From contig OX411555.1 of assembly GCA_948146395.1 (NCBI GenBank), forward strand, positions 59,520,187 through 59,584,186: a stretch of 64,000 nt of DNA. Direction: 5' to 3'. The notes under the pieces are model-generated. The model was given only the letters and a program-made list of their open reading frames with translations. It was not told the DNA's origin and ran no database searches. This DNA is from Fragum whitleyi (lineage: Eukaryota > Mollusca > Bivalvia > Cardiida > Cardiidae). Both the position numbers and the translations under genes were made by a program. Every line of letters starts with the position of its first letter. The stretch's first letter is position 1. Shown one piece after another: positions 15,101 to 30,100 of the stretch.

Positions 15101-18100
15101 AGTTATCCATATCAACAACAGGGACAGCATTAAATGTATTACGTAAAAACTATTGCCCTTTTTAACTTAACATTTTGCCCTACCCAACACATACAGCATA
15201 GCTTAAGCTTCGATATTACCCCTTGAATTCAAGCAGCAAAAATTATCAAAAAATAATTTCATCTTATAGTCTCGTTTTAAGCCGATGTGCGCTAAACAAG
15301 TTTACACTTAACCTATAATCGCTGATTTTACAGATGGCGCTTGCGCAACTTCGGTTTATCTACCGCGGATCCAGGGTTTCTGTAAAGGGGTTCGAACATA
15401 CAATTGGAGGTTTGCTTTCCTAGTATTACACAATTACGTCCCTCGTTCTATTGGATATAACTATTGGTATAATTAGTTTCTTATTGTTTGAAATATCAAA
15501 TTAGAATGCCTCAATATTTTTCCACAAAAAATCGAGAAGAAGGAAGGCAGTAAATGCTAAGATTAGACTGCACACATGTGAAGGCTGATCTTAGTCTATG
15601 CTGTTTGTCAACTCTGTTCACAACAGGAAAATATCGTGATGAACAGGATATGGGTAAATTAAAATTTAACATGAAAATGAAATAATTGGACTTCAGGGGG
15701 GTGGAGGTGTGGGAGTGTCGATTAAACTTGCGTGTACCCATTTATAAAGACATAAGACATAACTTTATTTCCGGAATAAAACACAGTTTCTCTTCCATAC
15801 AATCATCGAAAGCATTTATTATATAAAAAAAAGTTCGTAAGATCGTTAGTAAAACGGCCCCCTGATTTGACGTGAGCAACACAGAGTCATTGTTTTGCTT
15901 AGACATATCCTATCGCGTATGCGGGATTTCAACCTGGATCCCAAACTCCCGAGTCCTGTGTCTTACCACCAGACTGTTGGCTCCAACTGAATAGTATGGT
16001 GTTCTGAGAAACGGATGGACACGCTTTATAGCTACTTCAATTTGACTGTCATATATGTAACCCGTCACGCGTAAGGTGTCGACCCAGTCAGACTGTGCGT
16101 ACTGCCCAGACGGACTTTGGGCGACACTTTTCAAGTTTTGCTAATTTTCTGAGTCTAGAATGATCAATCTATCTATCTGTGAAAGAGTTATTGAAATGCA
16201 AACTCTGGTTGGTCTGAAGTAGAATCAAACTCTTATCCGAGTGTTTATTATACAGCATTCCAAAATAGTCCCTTTACATGTGACGGGTCAAATATTTTAC
16301 AAGTTTTCATTAATAGAATGATGTTATAATTAAAAAGGTTGAATCCTAATACAATGTACACAATTTTATTCAACCGCTGTTAATACCACCAGGCTCTATA
16401 ATAGCATCAAAACGAAACAAGGAAATACCAAACCTATGTTTCACCTGTACCCCAGGACTAAAGTTGATTCAATGAACCGAGTAGAAAACAAATTATGAAC
16501 AGGAAATTAATGATAAAACTGAATGAAAATCGCCATTAAGGCGCACTGTTGGGACTGAAATGGTCCATTTTTGTTTTCGAATTAACTCCGCTTTTTTTAC
16601 TAACAACTGGACTTTGTTCGTGGCGATTCACTATCGCCTTAATAGGTTAATACAGTAAGAAAAGTCGTGAAATTGACACTCACTACGATCTAAACCATTC
16701 TGAAAAGCTTACTCAGTGCTTCATTCATTCATTCATTCATTCATTCATTCATTCATTCAAAACACAAACTCAAATCATTTTAAAACTCACTAGATTGAAT
16801 CAACAACAACCTTCACATTCGAGATCGTATGACAAAATCACTGACTTTATTGATTTTTAAGCTTCTGATTGTTCCGTGAGGACATAGAAGTTATTTATAT
16901 AACTTGTTTGCATATTTTACCAAGGGGTAACAAATTTGAGCGAAATTAGCGATATCTAACAACATATTTCAATTTCCTTAAAACCCAATCATCATACTCA
17001 TTCAATTTCATTCCGAAATCAGTAACCTTGTCAATTTTAATATGTTCTTAACCTTATCTTCATCGTGATGTCATTGGCCAGATAGAAATAACCAAAATGT
17101 CTTACTTCGCATTTAGTATGAAAAGGAGTATTTTTTGTAAGTGATAAAGCGAAAAGAAAGCAAAGTTGTTGGAGACCAGGGCACATGGTCATTTTGCTAT
17201 ACAAATACGAAAGTTGGTTGCAATATATGAATATGGTTTGCAAATAATTTCATTCATAGACGTCACAGCGAACCGATGTTATAACCCCTAACATATTTTA
17301 CGGCGTTTTCTCAGCAAAGTAAACCAACAAGTTTGAATTGAGGCGTCTATATGCATTATTTTGTATTAACTCGAGTGGCATTTTTCAGTTTTTTAGCCTT
17401 CACATACTTAGCGACTTTGGCAAAATACAGCTTAAAATATAACTTTCGTAGCCTACTAAAATAAGCAATAACAAACTAAGTAGTAAGAAAAGGCTCATCT
17501 CTTAAACTTGTCATAGGTTTGCTTCAAGCTTAATTTACCATATTTATCTATGTTATTATGTTCTAAAAATGTGTATTACTACTCATGGACGTTTTTTTCG
17601 AAATATCTTAACTCATTGGTCGGATTGCATTAAACATGTTGAATAACTCAGAATAATCAAAAATATTTTCGAAATATCGGCGATTTTCATAAAATGGGGG
17701 TCGAACAGATGATACTACCGGCTACATGTATATCAAGGGGCTTAAAAAGAACATCAAATATGATTACATAAAACCAAAAGGATAAATATATTACATAAAA
17801 CCAAAAGATTAACATATTACCAACCTTTGGTCGATTTTGTAGGAAATCATGTTACGATGAATATTTGAGTTTTCAAAAATTAATTCATTGAACTATAAGG
17901 CAAATTTTAACCCTATTACAACGCATGAATCTTGTTAAACGAAACTTAATCATGATCTTGCGGTCCCATGTTGCCTAACGGCTCGCTTTTAGTTTAACAC
18001 CAGTCCGATTTTCGATAACTTACCAAGAAATTGATTCAAAAATTTCCCACATCATCAGTCTTGTCATATCTTATACACTCTTATTAAAAATCATCAAAAT

Positions 18101-21100
18101 CAAAACTTGTAAACTTACTACTTACCAAAAATGCTGGAAAATACCAAAATGTAAAACATATCCAAAAATGGTCGTAAATGATCCAAAATGAGCTCGAACA
18201 AATAATGATTTCATAAATATCATAGTCGTCCTAGAAAATTATGATTCCGATTAAATTACAATTGAAGGAACAATGGACCATACAAATAAAATATCACGGT
18301 ATCATAACATGGACATTAAAACTATTTTCGCATTACACAGTTCAAGCTATCGAATTCGTCCATTATATAGCCAGCATTCATGGTCACATTGCCTTTCTCT
18401 CAATGAGAAAACCTAGTCCAATAATACAGGAATGCGTAAATATTTTGCCTGGCAGTCATCCCATGATAATCGGTGTGTCATTGCTTTCACTCTGTTCTTT
18501 TAGGCCATTACTATTTTAATTCCTGATTCTCGAGAAATATTAAACAAGATGAAGGGCATGGGAGAAAAAATATAAATAGATGCCCTATATCCTGTAGTTG
18601 GAATAAAAACAAGAATAAAGCTTTTTTTAAAAATTTTACTGAATTTCCGTTTAGACGGTTTTTCAGCAACAAAACTCTGTTATAGTAATTGTTGAAAATC
18701 ACCACTAAGTCAATTCTTGAAGCAGACATAAACATTTTCAAAAGAACCAAAATCAACTTGAGGGATAATGGATTTGGTTCTTTAGAAAATGTTTCAGTAA
18801 TACCCATGTTTTAGATAGATACTAGACAAAAGAAACCCATTGGACGAAATAACAATAAATAAAATTGACGGAAGCTCATTTTATTTTTATTTCAGTTTTA
18901 AGAAAGATTGGGTCGGCTCTCCCGAGAACCAGAAAATGATATAAAAATGGCTTAACTACAAAAAACGTTTATTTACCTTTAAGGCCGATAGTCCTAAATG
19001 TCGAGGTTGCTAAAACGTGTAATCTAAAGTATAATGGATGCACCCTTACTTGTTCGGGGATAAACCTGTACCTTTTAATACGGACTTGCACCCCCCCCCC
19101 CCCCCCCCAAATACGGGCGCATGTCCGAAATTAATCGCATTTCAATGACTATTTACTGGTGCACACCGTTAATGTACTCGTTGGTATAAATACAGGAGGG
19201 AATGTTTAAATCTTATTTGCGTATCATCATTTCTTGGACGTGCACCCGCTTTGTTTCGGATTGCCCGTCCAAATGTATGTGTGTACAGTGGCCATATTTC
19301 CGAAATCGCCCTGGTTCAGTGTAGCGACATTCGCCGTCCGTGCGATCATCGGCGGCCGCATGTTCTATAGTTGATCTTGTTGACCGATATCATACCCTGT
19401 CAGTATTTATAAGCAAATAGATATTCTTCAACATGAAAAATATGTTTCACGTCCAAACGCCTGTTTCAAAAACGATAACGGTTTAAAATTTAATCATTTT
19501 TTAGTATGTATTTATGGTACCGTAATAGTTCCACAATATTTTAGAAATTATGATCTTTCACAATGCTGACCAAGGTTTCCAAATGAAAATCATTAGGAAA
19601 CCTCGGTTAACACTGTTAAAGTTCATTACTTTGGAAACGTTGCGGAAGTATTTCAGGTCCACTACCTTATCAAGTCAAAATCTGAAAGGAGTTGAGCTGT
19701 GGACATTGGATGATAACAATACCTAACATTGAGCACGAAACCTTTTTATGCTCAGCTGAACTAAAAACGATTGGTCGACAAAAAACACTCATTTATGATG
19801 AGATAACTATAGAACGCGAACATTTCCGCCATTTTGTTTCAATCATTTCTGTGGACTGACGACTTACACATGTAGTTTAGGTCACATTCTAACGATTTGC
19901 TCTTTGTTTTAGGGCAATTAGAATATATTTTGCAGATAAATAACAATTGGGCCTGTGCGTGACATTTCCAACAATTTCATGTGTACGTGGTGAAAAGACA
20001 TTGAGCAGTCTGGACAAGCACGTAATGCATGAACATTTATCGTGAGCTGATAACAGCGACTTTAGGTGCGTAGCCTTCTTTTTCATGCAGAGCCGCCACC
20101 ATAGCGCAGTTGGTTAGGCATAAGACTTCCAATCTCGAAGTCGTGGGTTCGATCCCCGGTGGCGGCAAATATCCTTTCCGATGTTTGTGTCTCACCAATG
20201 GGTAGATAATCGTAAACCTATGTGAGATAGCGGTCGGAGGCTAGGAAAGGATGTAATGGTAGTACAGGTGAAATAAATACCAGGAATCCATTGTTAGGTG
20301 CTCCGGCCGCCGTGATATAACTGCGAAATTGTTTAAAGCGGCGTTAAACCCGTTCAAACAAAATAAAATCTTTTTCATGCAAAGTTTAGACTCAGATCAG
20401 ACTGTGCGGCTGCACAGGCTGATCTGAGTCTTAATGCTGCGCACATATGAAATTGTTGGAAATGTCACGCACAGGCTCCTTTAAATATTTGATAGTTATG
20501 TAATGACAGAGGTCACGGGCCAGCGATCGGATAATTCATGTATCGGGTTTATTAAATTGTAAAAATAAAGACTTTTGGATTAAATGCAGATACTGATTTT
20601 TTGCTATCTTCGTACTTCATTGAAAATGACTAAAAGAAATATAGGATGATACATAAGTATTACTCTATTTTACACCAGGCCTGCTGCTATGCTGAGTGTG
20701 ATGAGTGCGTTTTGGATGAAATTAAAGGGGTATTATCAAATATCGCTAATATTTATTATTACCCTTAAGTGAAATATACATACAAGTTCTATAAAGAGCT
20801 TTTAATTTCACAACGAACGGTCAACCAATCAGACGCTTACAATGTATAAAAAAACAATAAAGTCAATTCATTGTAAATGTTTTCTAACGATTTTAATTTT
20901 GAATGTAGTTGTTGATCTAATTTTTTCACTGATGTAAGGGCGTTTTCGAATGGTTTGAGTGTGTGTTTTTAATGAATGGAGCGCTGAGTGAGCGATTTAG
21001 AATGGTTTTGATCGGAGAGGCTGTCAATTTCATAAAGATACTAACTATAATTTATAGATGCTTTCAAAAAAGCGTGAACTTGAAAGGTATTTTTCCTAAT

Positions 21101-24100
21101 TAAATGCGCACACGACAAATATTCTAAATGTTCATATTTGTGATCAATAAGTTGACATTTGCATTTACAGACCAGTTTCAATTGTTTACATCCGTGCATT
21201 ATTATCCGATCGAAATGATTACAAACGGTGCATGCATCACAAAATAATTTATATGACTTTTTTGTTACAAACCAAGCCATTTTCTCAATTTCAAACAAGA
21301 GTTATTGGGACTATAAACGTTCTTTTTAGAAAAAAAGCAAAAACAAACAACAATAACAACAGCATAGAAAACACTGGCGTTAGAAGAGATATGTGTGCCT
21401 TTATAATACACTGTTAGATCAAGGACTGTCTAAATTAAATTCGGAAAAGTTTGATGCCTTTCGATTTATCATTAACAATCGATCCAAAGTTATAATTCTC
21501 TTTATACTATACAGTTGATTCTCCTCGTTTCTATTGAATTAACACTTGATACTTTCAACGATCAGGTAATAATTCAACTGCTTTGATCAACTTGTTTAGC
21601 AGTTACTGGACACCATGTAGGAAAGTCAAACAAAAGTGATGACGTAATCTTAAGGTCTTATTGTTCGTGTAAAAAATGCGATGTATATATGAAAATATCA
21701 ATCCAATAGTTTCGTTAAAAACAATAACCTTGTAACTCGTTGCACAACCACTCAGTGGAATATTGCTTTAGCTGTACACTCAATAAATGCTATAGAAGTC
21801 GTGTATGACATCACAAATAATTTTACACATTTACCAGTAACGGGCTCATTAGAATCTAAATCGGGAACGCTCAGCGATTCTACAGTCCTCGGGAGCAATA
21901 AGGGTGCATCAATGAAAACTCGTCATTTAACACCTAGGTTATATATGAGGTTATGAGGCATATAATTTGATTTCAAAACGTACTGTTTTCCTACGTTTTG
22001 TAATCAAACTATAACAGCCCAGAAATTCTCCGTAGACGATCAGAAAGCATCAAAAGAAATCTGATTTTTATGAAGGCATATTTCTGCCACGAGATGAAAG
22101 CTTACAGTATCATGATAATTTTAACAATATCACGGTAAGATAAAGGAAATCTTATTTCGTAAGTCAAAATATCCTTAATAATTCAATCGTGATACTTGTA
22201 TCTTGACCTTTCTACGACTTTGCCCACTTCTGACACCAAGAAAAAAATATAGTGAACTAAATGCTGAAAATTGCAGTGACTATTTTAAGATAACGGCTAT
22301 AGGGTTTATTTCATTTTCATCGGCTTAGATCGTATTCAAACGGTGCAAACAGTTTTCCAATTATATCCGACTTTGCACGTACCCTTGCTTGCAAAGCGGG
22401 AAAAATTGGAAAACTGTTTGTACTGTTTTGCCATCCTGAACGCAGGGCAGTTTTTACATACAGGAAAACAAAGTCATCCGAATGAGTTTTCAATTTATAG
22501 AAGTCGGAATTTCTATCGCAATTACTTTTTCCTGATATTTGAGTAGTGACCATTGATTGTTGAAAAAGTGAGATAGCTAATAACAATATTACAATAATTT
22601 TATCACGAAAATAATTATGGTCAAGATAAAAATCCATGGAAAATTTTTTATCGTGATATTTTGAAACTTTATTTTATCGTAATATTTCCAAAATAATCAG
22701 GATACTGCTATCTCGTATCTCATGGCAGAAATATGCAACCATATATTTTCTTCAGGCGTATTGACTTAAGTACCGCCAGAAGCCGAATTACATTAGAATT
22801 GACCCAAAATTACTACACATACGTCCAAATTACTTTCCAGTCGACCTCTGAGTCAACATGATCTGAACATGGGTTTTACTAATCAAATTGCAGAGTCATC
22901 GTTGGTACTCTAATGTTACTAATTTTTCACCAGTCGTTTGCTTTGTGCTAAAGCAGATCCCTTTGTTCGTTTTGGCGTTTAAAATTTAAAGGGACACGTT
23001 GAGGACACGTTAGTAGGCACATGTAACCGTAACATCGTTCTCACGCGTAATACATTGATACACGCGAGGAAAATGTTACAAATATGTCCAGCACACGCCA
23101 GAGGCTCTAGATATCGTTGCTTTAAATCAAAGATCCTATAACTACGGGTTTAATCAAGATGTTGTTATTAGTTTTTCGAATAAAACCGCAGATATTTAAA
23201 AGATGCCAGACGACTTAATTTGGTGGATACGGTTGTTTTTTACACGCTTCTTGAAATCGCGCACATGTTAAAGTAGAATTCTACCTTAAATTATTCGGAA
23301 TGAGCGTAATCTACCGTATAATTTTCTATAATCTTTTATCCACGCACAACCAAAGCTAAAATAAAACGCAATTGACTTAAATGTACCAAAAGTGAAATTT
23401 AAGGTAACGAATCAATACATTTATACAATACTTGAATGAATGAAAAATGTCATTTTTCAAATTCATTGACTTTGTAATTTTCCAAATAATTGCTCTAACA
23501 GTGCCGTAAAATACATGGAAAAACGATTAGTAATGTTGAGCCTTGGATAAAGTTACTCTTGAAACTAGCCGTCACAAGATGACTCTGTTTGCTTTTTTGT
23601 TGACATTAGAAGTTTCCAAATTACGCACAGTATTGTAGCTTATATAATCATTTCTTCGCTATAACGAGGATGGGAAGAATCGAACTCCCAATCTTCAATG
23701 ATGAATTGCCTCCCATCAATGGGTGGATATAGAGAATAAAAGATAAATGTCTTAGATAGATCAAGTTTATCGGGCGAGGCGTAGGAATTTCATAGGTGGG
23801 TCGCAGGTATGGAGGCTAACAAACACTTTTAAAGTTATTTTTTACCTTCTCAAAATATTCAAAATTGTCGAAATATTTGTATGTTTGATGTCGCTTTGAA
23901 AGTTCTACCTCAAACACATAGTCAAGTCTTTGAACAAAGATATAGTCAAATGAACATATTTTAAGTATCAGGACAATCATTCTGGTATTTCATTCACAGA
24001 TACAAAAATAAACACATTCTAAAAATGGTCCACAAGTTAAGGGTAACTTATGTACGTTTTGTAAATAACGTCATTTAACTGTCAAAACCCACTTTAATTC

Positions 24101-27100
24101 CTCAACAAATACACCTCAAGATAGACCACTACTAAAATATATTAAGATATCGGCATATATATATATATATATATCTATCTTTCCTTTCGTTTATTTCAAA
24201 GATTAAATATAAATATATATATATATATATTTAATCTTTGAAAAAAACGAAATTCAGAGGAAAGATGCTTGTAAGCACAATAATTTTAATCACCGTCATC
24301 AGATCCAACATTAAGATAATAAAAATGCTAAAATTTAATAAAAAGAAATAAACATATTTTCTCTACATGGTCCTTTTCACCTCTAATAGACAAAATATAT
24401 AGATCTATATTTTAAAAACTTGATGTATTATATGTGAGCGGTTGGTATCGAGTCGAAATGTAGATCAGAGTGCACTGTGTCCGATTCCAACGCCGGCACA
24501 CACCTCTCCCGATATTTGTCTCCAATAAATGGGTTGATAATCGAAAGGATATGCGGGATGAGTGGCTGGAGTTTCGAAGGGGATGTGAAAAAAAACCACT
24601 AGGAATTAATGTTTATGGGCTCAAGCGGCCGCGATATGCCTGAAAAACTGTCAGAATCGGCGTTAAACTCAATAAAACTAAAAACACACGAAATAAATAT
24701 TTCAATATGCAATATGTTAAATTATACTCTGAGTTCAGGATGAAAAAAATGTTTTCAAATTATGCCCCGCTTTGCATGCCAAAGCGGAATATAACTTGCG
24801 AACAGTTTGCACCATTTTGATATCCTGAATGCAGAGTCGGTATATGAGAGTAAAATTATATATTTTCTCGAATACTAGAAGCTACACAAAACGACCACAG
24901 AATGTTAGAATTCGATTCAAGTACTTCCATCTTAAGAATGTCCACCAATATATTCTGAAATGAAAATATTAACATTTGTGACAAGTCATGTTTAAAAAAA
25001 GCCATCTGGGAAATTCGTATAATAAATTTTTGAAAAAGGAATTGGTTCGAATGGAGGTCAACCGAAGGTCGCATTTCGAAATTCTTTCACAGGAAGATAA
25101 AATGACTATTCTTCATTCGAAAAAATCAGCCAAGTGCCTAACTAGGATTGACACTTTACCCACAACCAAGATGGAGTCTATTCGTCTGACATGTCACATT
25201 TCGTTTCTTTAGTCTCCATGTCGTAGTAGTAATGATCATCGAAAACTCATGTTTTAATGTTTGCTGTTTTTATCAAAAGCATTGACCCGAAACTTGGGGT
25301 AAATGTTTACAATTATAATACAAAGAAGGGATTACTTATTAATACGTTTTCGTATGCAAACCTACTCAAAATTGATACTGCAATTAACAGCCGAGCTCTA
25401 GAATTCTCATGTGGCACTACGTCATGACGATTTTGTTGTTTTGTTGTTTTTTGTTTTTTTGTTTTTTTTTTTGCACAGCTTAGATAAAGTAAAAATGAGT
25501 TAGTTAAACTTGGGATAGATGGTCACAATTATAATACAAAGAAAGGATCACTCATAAATACATTTTGTATGAAAACTCACTCAAAATTGATACTGCAATT
25601 AACAAACGAGCTCTTCAATTCACATACGGCACTATGTCATTACCTAATTTGTTTCTTGGTCTTAAATTTGCATTTCTCAATAAAACCCAATCTTATGGGT
25701 ACCCACGTGAACCATCTCGTCGAGACGGTTCCATTGAGAACCAGCAACACAGGGTTTGTGCTATTATTATTGAAATAATCTTATCTAAAATCGAAAAAAC
25801 CAGCTCTATCTATAGCTATGGAACTTGCGCACTGGCATTTTGTGAGTTTCCTCTTGTTTTCTGTAAAATCGATGACAAGATACAATTTTGCTATGCAAAT
25901 CGTTTAGGAATACCCCCGTCCTGTGTGCTACATGATTTGACTGTGTGCATGCAGTTAACAATACCTTATGAAGATCTGTATTGATGCTTATTACCTTGAG
26001 ATCTTATCAAATATGATACCAATTTGCCTTATTGGAGCCCCTTCAAATTTGTAAAATTAAGGAAAAAGCGAAAATATTAAAGTGCCCACTTTCTTAAGGA
26101 ACTCAATATATATATATATATACACAAGCGAAATAGTTAATTATTTTTTTTTAATTTTATGTAGGTCTCCGTGTATGATTTGCATGAGGTAACGAAATCG
26201 CTATTTTTCAATGAATTTCGCGATTGTTCCGAAGTTGGATGACTTTTTTGGAAAATTCTATCTAACATTTTGAAGATTTTCTAGTCATTTCTGAATCTCA
26301 TCGTAAATCGCTCAGTCAATTAATGAACCTTTTAATCATATTTTGTATAATTGTCGTTTTGCCTTTCTACAAAAATAACTTGCTTTTCGTGCCAACCGAA
26401 ACAATTTTTTTACGAGGTTGTACGGTTAATATTCGTATCTTACATAAACAGGTATGGAAAAGAATATTACCAAACTTCCATAGTTTTATTAGCACAACGC
26501 CGGTATCTATTTTCCCGGTATTTGTCCCATTGCCAAAAGCTTCGGGAATGCAAACGGCAGATCCATAAGGTTTTGACGGCCATCTAAGTTTGACCTTCTC
26601 AAGGTTATAACAGTAGATTAATCCCCCGTATGTACACACGTGACCGCTTTTAGCCATTGGTGACATTGCTGAATCGATGCCGTTAAATATGTAACCAGCA
26701 TTCGGACCATCTGAAGCTCGAACCTGATGATCAAAGGATGCAAGAAAAAAGGTAAACAATTATCCCAGGGGTTTGAAATTTTGCAACAATTACACTTTTA
26801 AATTCAAATCCCTTTATTGGTTTAAAAAATGACGTCACTTTTTTTTTACTTTTAAATTTATCTGGATAAAATTTATCTCCCCCCCACCCTCCCCCCATTT
26901 TTAAGTGACTCATTGCTATGAATAATTACCCAACAAATAAAATACCGGTACCATAGATAACTTTTGTTTTGAATTTAATTTTATGCTTTGAAAAACATTT
27001 CCGTCTTATCAAGGTCAAGTCGGTGTGCTTTCTGGGTATCAACAATAGTTTTGATCTATCATTACAAGACTTTTTTCGCCTTTGTTTTCTTCTTATAATA

Positions 27101-30100
27101 GGCAAATAAGAGAAAATTCCTAGAGAGTTTCCCTCATATCAACAGACAGATCTAGTTATCTACTAAAAATAAACAACAAAAAAGAAACAAAACAAAATAC
27201 CAAGACTTATGACACTATCATACATACATACATACATACATACATACATACATACATACATACATACATACATACATACATACATACATACATACATACA
27301 TACATACATACATACATACATACATACACACATACTTACATACATACACACATACATACATAACAGTAGGCCTTAATTTAGCATGTGTGTCTTGAAGACA
27401 ACAAGTTAGTAACACACATCATCTCCAAAATGCTTTAGTGATTATCAAGTCCCATATGACTTACTGTTATATGAGCAAAAAGATGCATAAGAGTCATTCC
27501 TGGGTAACGTGGATATGTTACTTCGTATGGACCACCTGCCGATCCGCTAGGAGTAATGCTTAAACTTTTTCGTGCATAAACGGTATTGGCTACAATACAC
27601 CAAGCTCGAACATCAATAGTTCCTATTGTTGATATACTTTTTAAGCCCCAACCATCGATCGCATTGAATATATGATGACCTGGAATAAACATTCACCATT
27701 CAATGGATGGATCGCTGGCTGGATTGCTAGCTCCGCTCCTTCACATTAATGCCGCCCTCATAGCGCAGTTGGTAGCGCGTCGGACTGTCAATCTTGTGGT
27801 CCCGGGTTCGATCCCCGACGGCGGCACTCATTCTTTCCGACTACTTGTCTCTCACCAATGATAAACGACAATCGTAGACCAATGCGAGATAGCAGCTGGA
27901 GGCTAGGAAAGAATGTAAGGGTAGAACTTGTGTGAGATATACCAGGAATCAATTGTTAGATCCTGTGCTCCAGCCACCGCGATATAACTGAAAAAATGTT
28001 GAAAGCGGCGTAAAACCCCATTCAAATCAAAATCGTTCACATTAATCATGACATATCCCTACAATACTTAAACGTTGTCTATCATAGACGTAACTAGGAT
28101 TTTGAAATTTATACGCACTCAGAAGGCAACCAACAAAATACATAGGATAATGGGGATATGTGGACTGTGACAAAAAATGAATGTCCTCTGTTTAGTTTAA
28201 TCTAAACATATTTATTTTACATCGATTGGGAACAAGTTCTTACAACTTAGATTAATCCGTCTCGATTCTGCTTCCTGGAAAATTCACCTGTACTCGCGCC
28301 GAATTTGTGGGCCAATGAAAGAAGCAAGAGTGATAGCCGCTCCCGGGAATCGAGTTCAGGACCTTTGGGTCTAGAGACCGACGCTCTACCTCTAGACCAC
28401 GGACACCACTGTTCTCTGTCCGCTCCTCTTTTTGAGCGTTGGTGAATAATCAAAACATCGTAACTACAGCCTGAACAAGCTGTAGTTTTGATGTTATAAT
28501 CATTCATCAACGACATCTTTTTTGAAAAAGGGGTATATTTCTATTATGCACTTGCGTAATATGCGTCATGGTAGTTACGTCCCTGTCTATCTCTGCACAA
28601 AGCATATGAACAGACATGAAACAATAGAAAAATCATTAATCATTCATCATTTTCGCTTTACCCTTACAGTTCACAGAAAACTATATTGCTAAAAATAACA
28701 TTCTGCGAATATCCCTTTATCTGTAAAATTTTCGTAAACCCGTCAAAATTCACAAGGGCAGGTGTCTATTAGTATTCTGCAAAAAAGCATCCAAAACTAC
28801 GATTACAAGTAGGAGGAGTTACGTTCACAAATAATGTTTAAATGAATGCCCAGACTTCTTTGACGCAGCAATATATCACTGAGTCCTGACAGGATCTGGT
28901 GGCTATGAACGTGCCCTCTAAAATACAGTTAAAAGTGTAGGTGTGGCGTTAATAAGATGTTGACAAACGTACTTACGGACGGACTTGCGGAAGAAGGACT
29001 GTAAGACAGACGTATAAGATGTTTAAACAAGAGCTTCGCAGAGCGGCGCATATACGCCCGATTGGGCTTGTCAGTGACCTTGGCTTGTCAGTAACGTGAG
29101 CTTGGATGATAGCTAAAACCATTTCAAACAGACAGACAGACAACTGGTGCCATAACATATTATGACCTTTTGAGTGTAAATTGAAAATGATTTTATGCAC
29201 AACTATATGCCAAACAGTTATTTTGCAAGTTTCAGTTCATTCCAATTCAAAGTGTGACGAGTTGCTCACAAAAGAAATATAGTGAATTTCAATCAATTCA
29301 AGGGCAGATAATACAAGAAAGACCAAAGCTTTTTGAATTTATGAAGTATTATGCATAACCAAATATCAGGGTTACATTATACAAAAAATCTATAAATTTA
29401 AACTATTTTGTGAAGTAAAGGGCAGATAAATCAGGAACTACTTTAAATATGAAAATATATTTAGTCCTAAGCACAAATAGACAACTCACAGAGTCATTAT
29501 CGCAAGTTTCTTTTCATTTCCCATCCAAAATGTAGGAGAAAATGAGCTGACAAGAAATTTTGTTTTTCATCAACTCAAGGGCAGATTATCCAGGAATGAC
29601 TGGAGCATTTTGAATTGAAAAGTCTTATGCAAAACAAGACATCATAGAAAGTAATTGTGTCTAGTATAAGCTCATTTCAATTGATAGTTAAGGAGGAGTT
29701 GAACACAAAAAAACAGTGATTTTTGTTTAATTCAAGGGCAGATAATTCAAGATTTCTCAGGAATAACAAAAGTAATTTCAATTTCAAAGGTGTTATGCAC
29801 AACTAGACATCATAGAGAGTAATTGTGTGTAGTTTCAGCTCATTCCCATTGATAGTTTAGGAGGAGTTGCGCACACAAAAATAGTGTATTTCGTTAAATC
29901 CAAGGGCAGATAATTCAAGATTTCTCAGGAATGACTTGGGCGATTTGAATTTCAAAGGTCTTATGCACAACTAGACATCATAGAGAGTAATTGTGTGTAG
30001 TTTCAGCTCATTCCCATTGATAGTTTAGGAGGAGTTGCGCACACAAAAAATTGCTAACTGACGGACGACCTTGGCAATAACATAATACGACCCTTCGGGC

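Noticed and set aside
18241..18807. Small frames on both strands (92 and 98 aa)
   Set aside because: Low-complexity AT-rich sequence with no domain or splice context.
20090..20170. tRNA gene with good A and B boxes
   Set aside because: The sequence continues into the SINE body and is flanked by target duplications, so it is a SINE head.
25565..25984. 139-aa plus-strand open frame
   Set aside because: It begins inside a direct repeat whose first copy has no equivalent frame, and nothing in it resembles a known family.
27163..27415. Minus-strand frames rich in MYVC repeats
   Set aside because: They are translations of the (CATA)n microsatellite.
27751..27826. tRNA gene with good A and B boxes
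   Set aside because: Same SINE family, with body, tail and 11-base target duplications.
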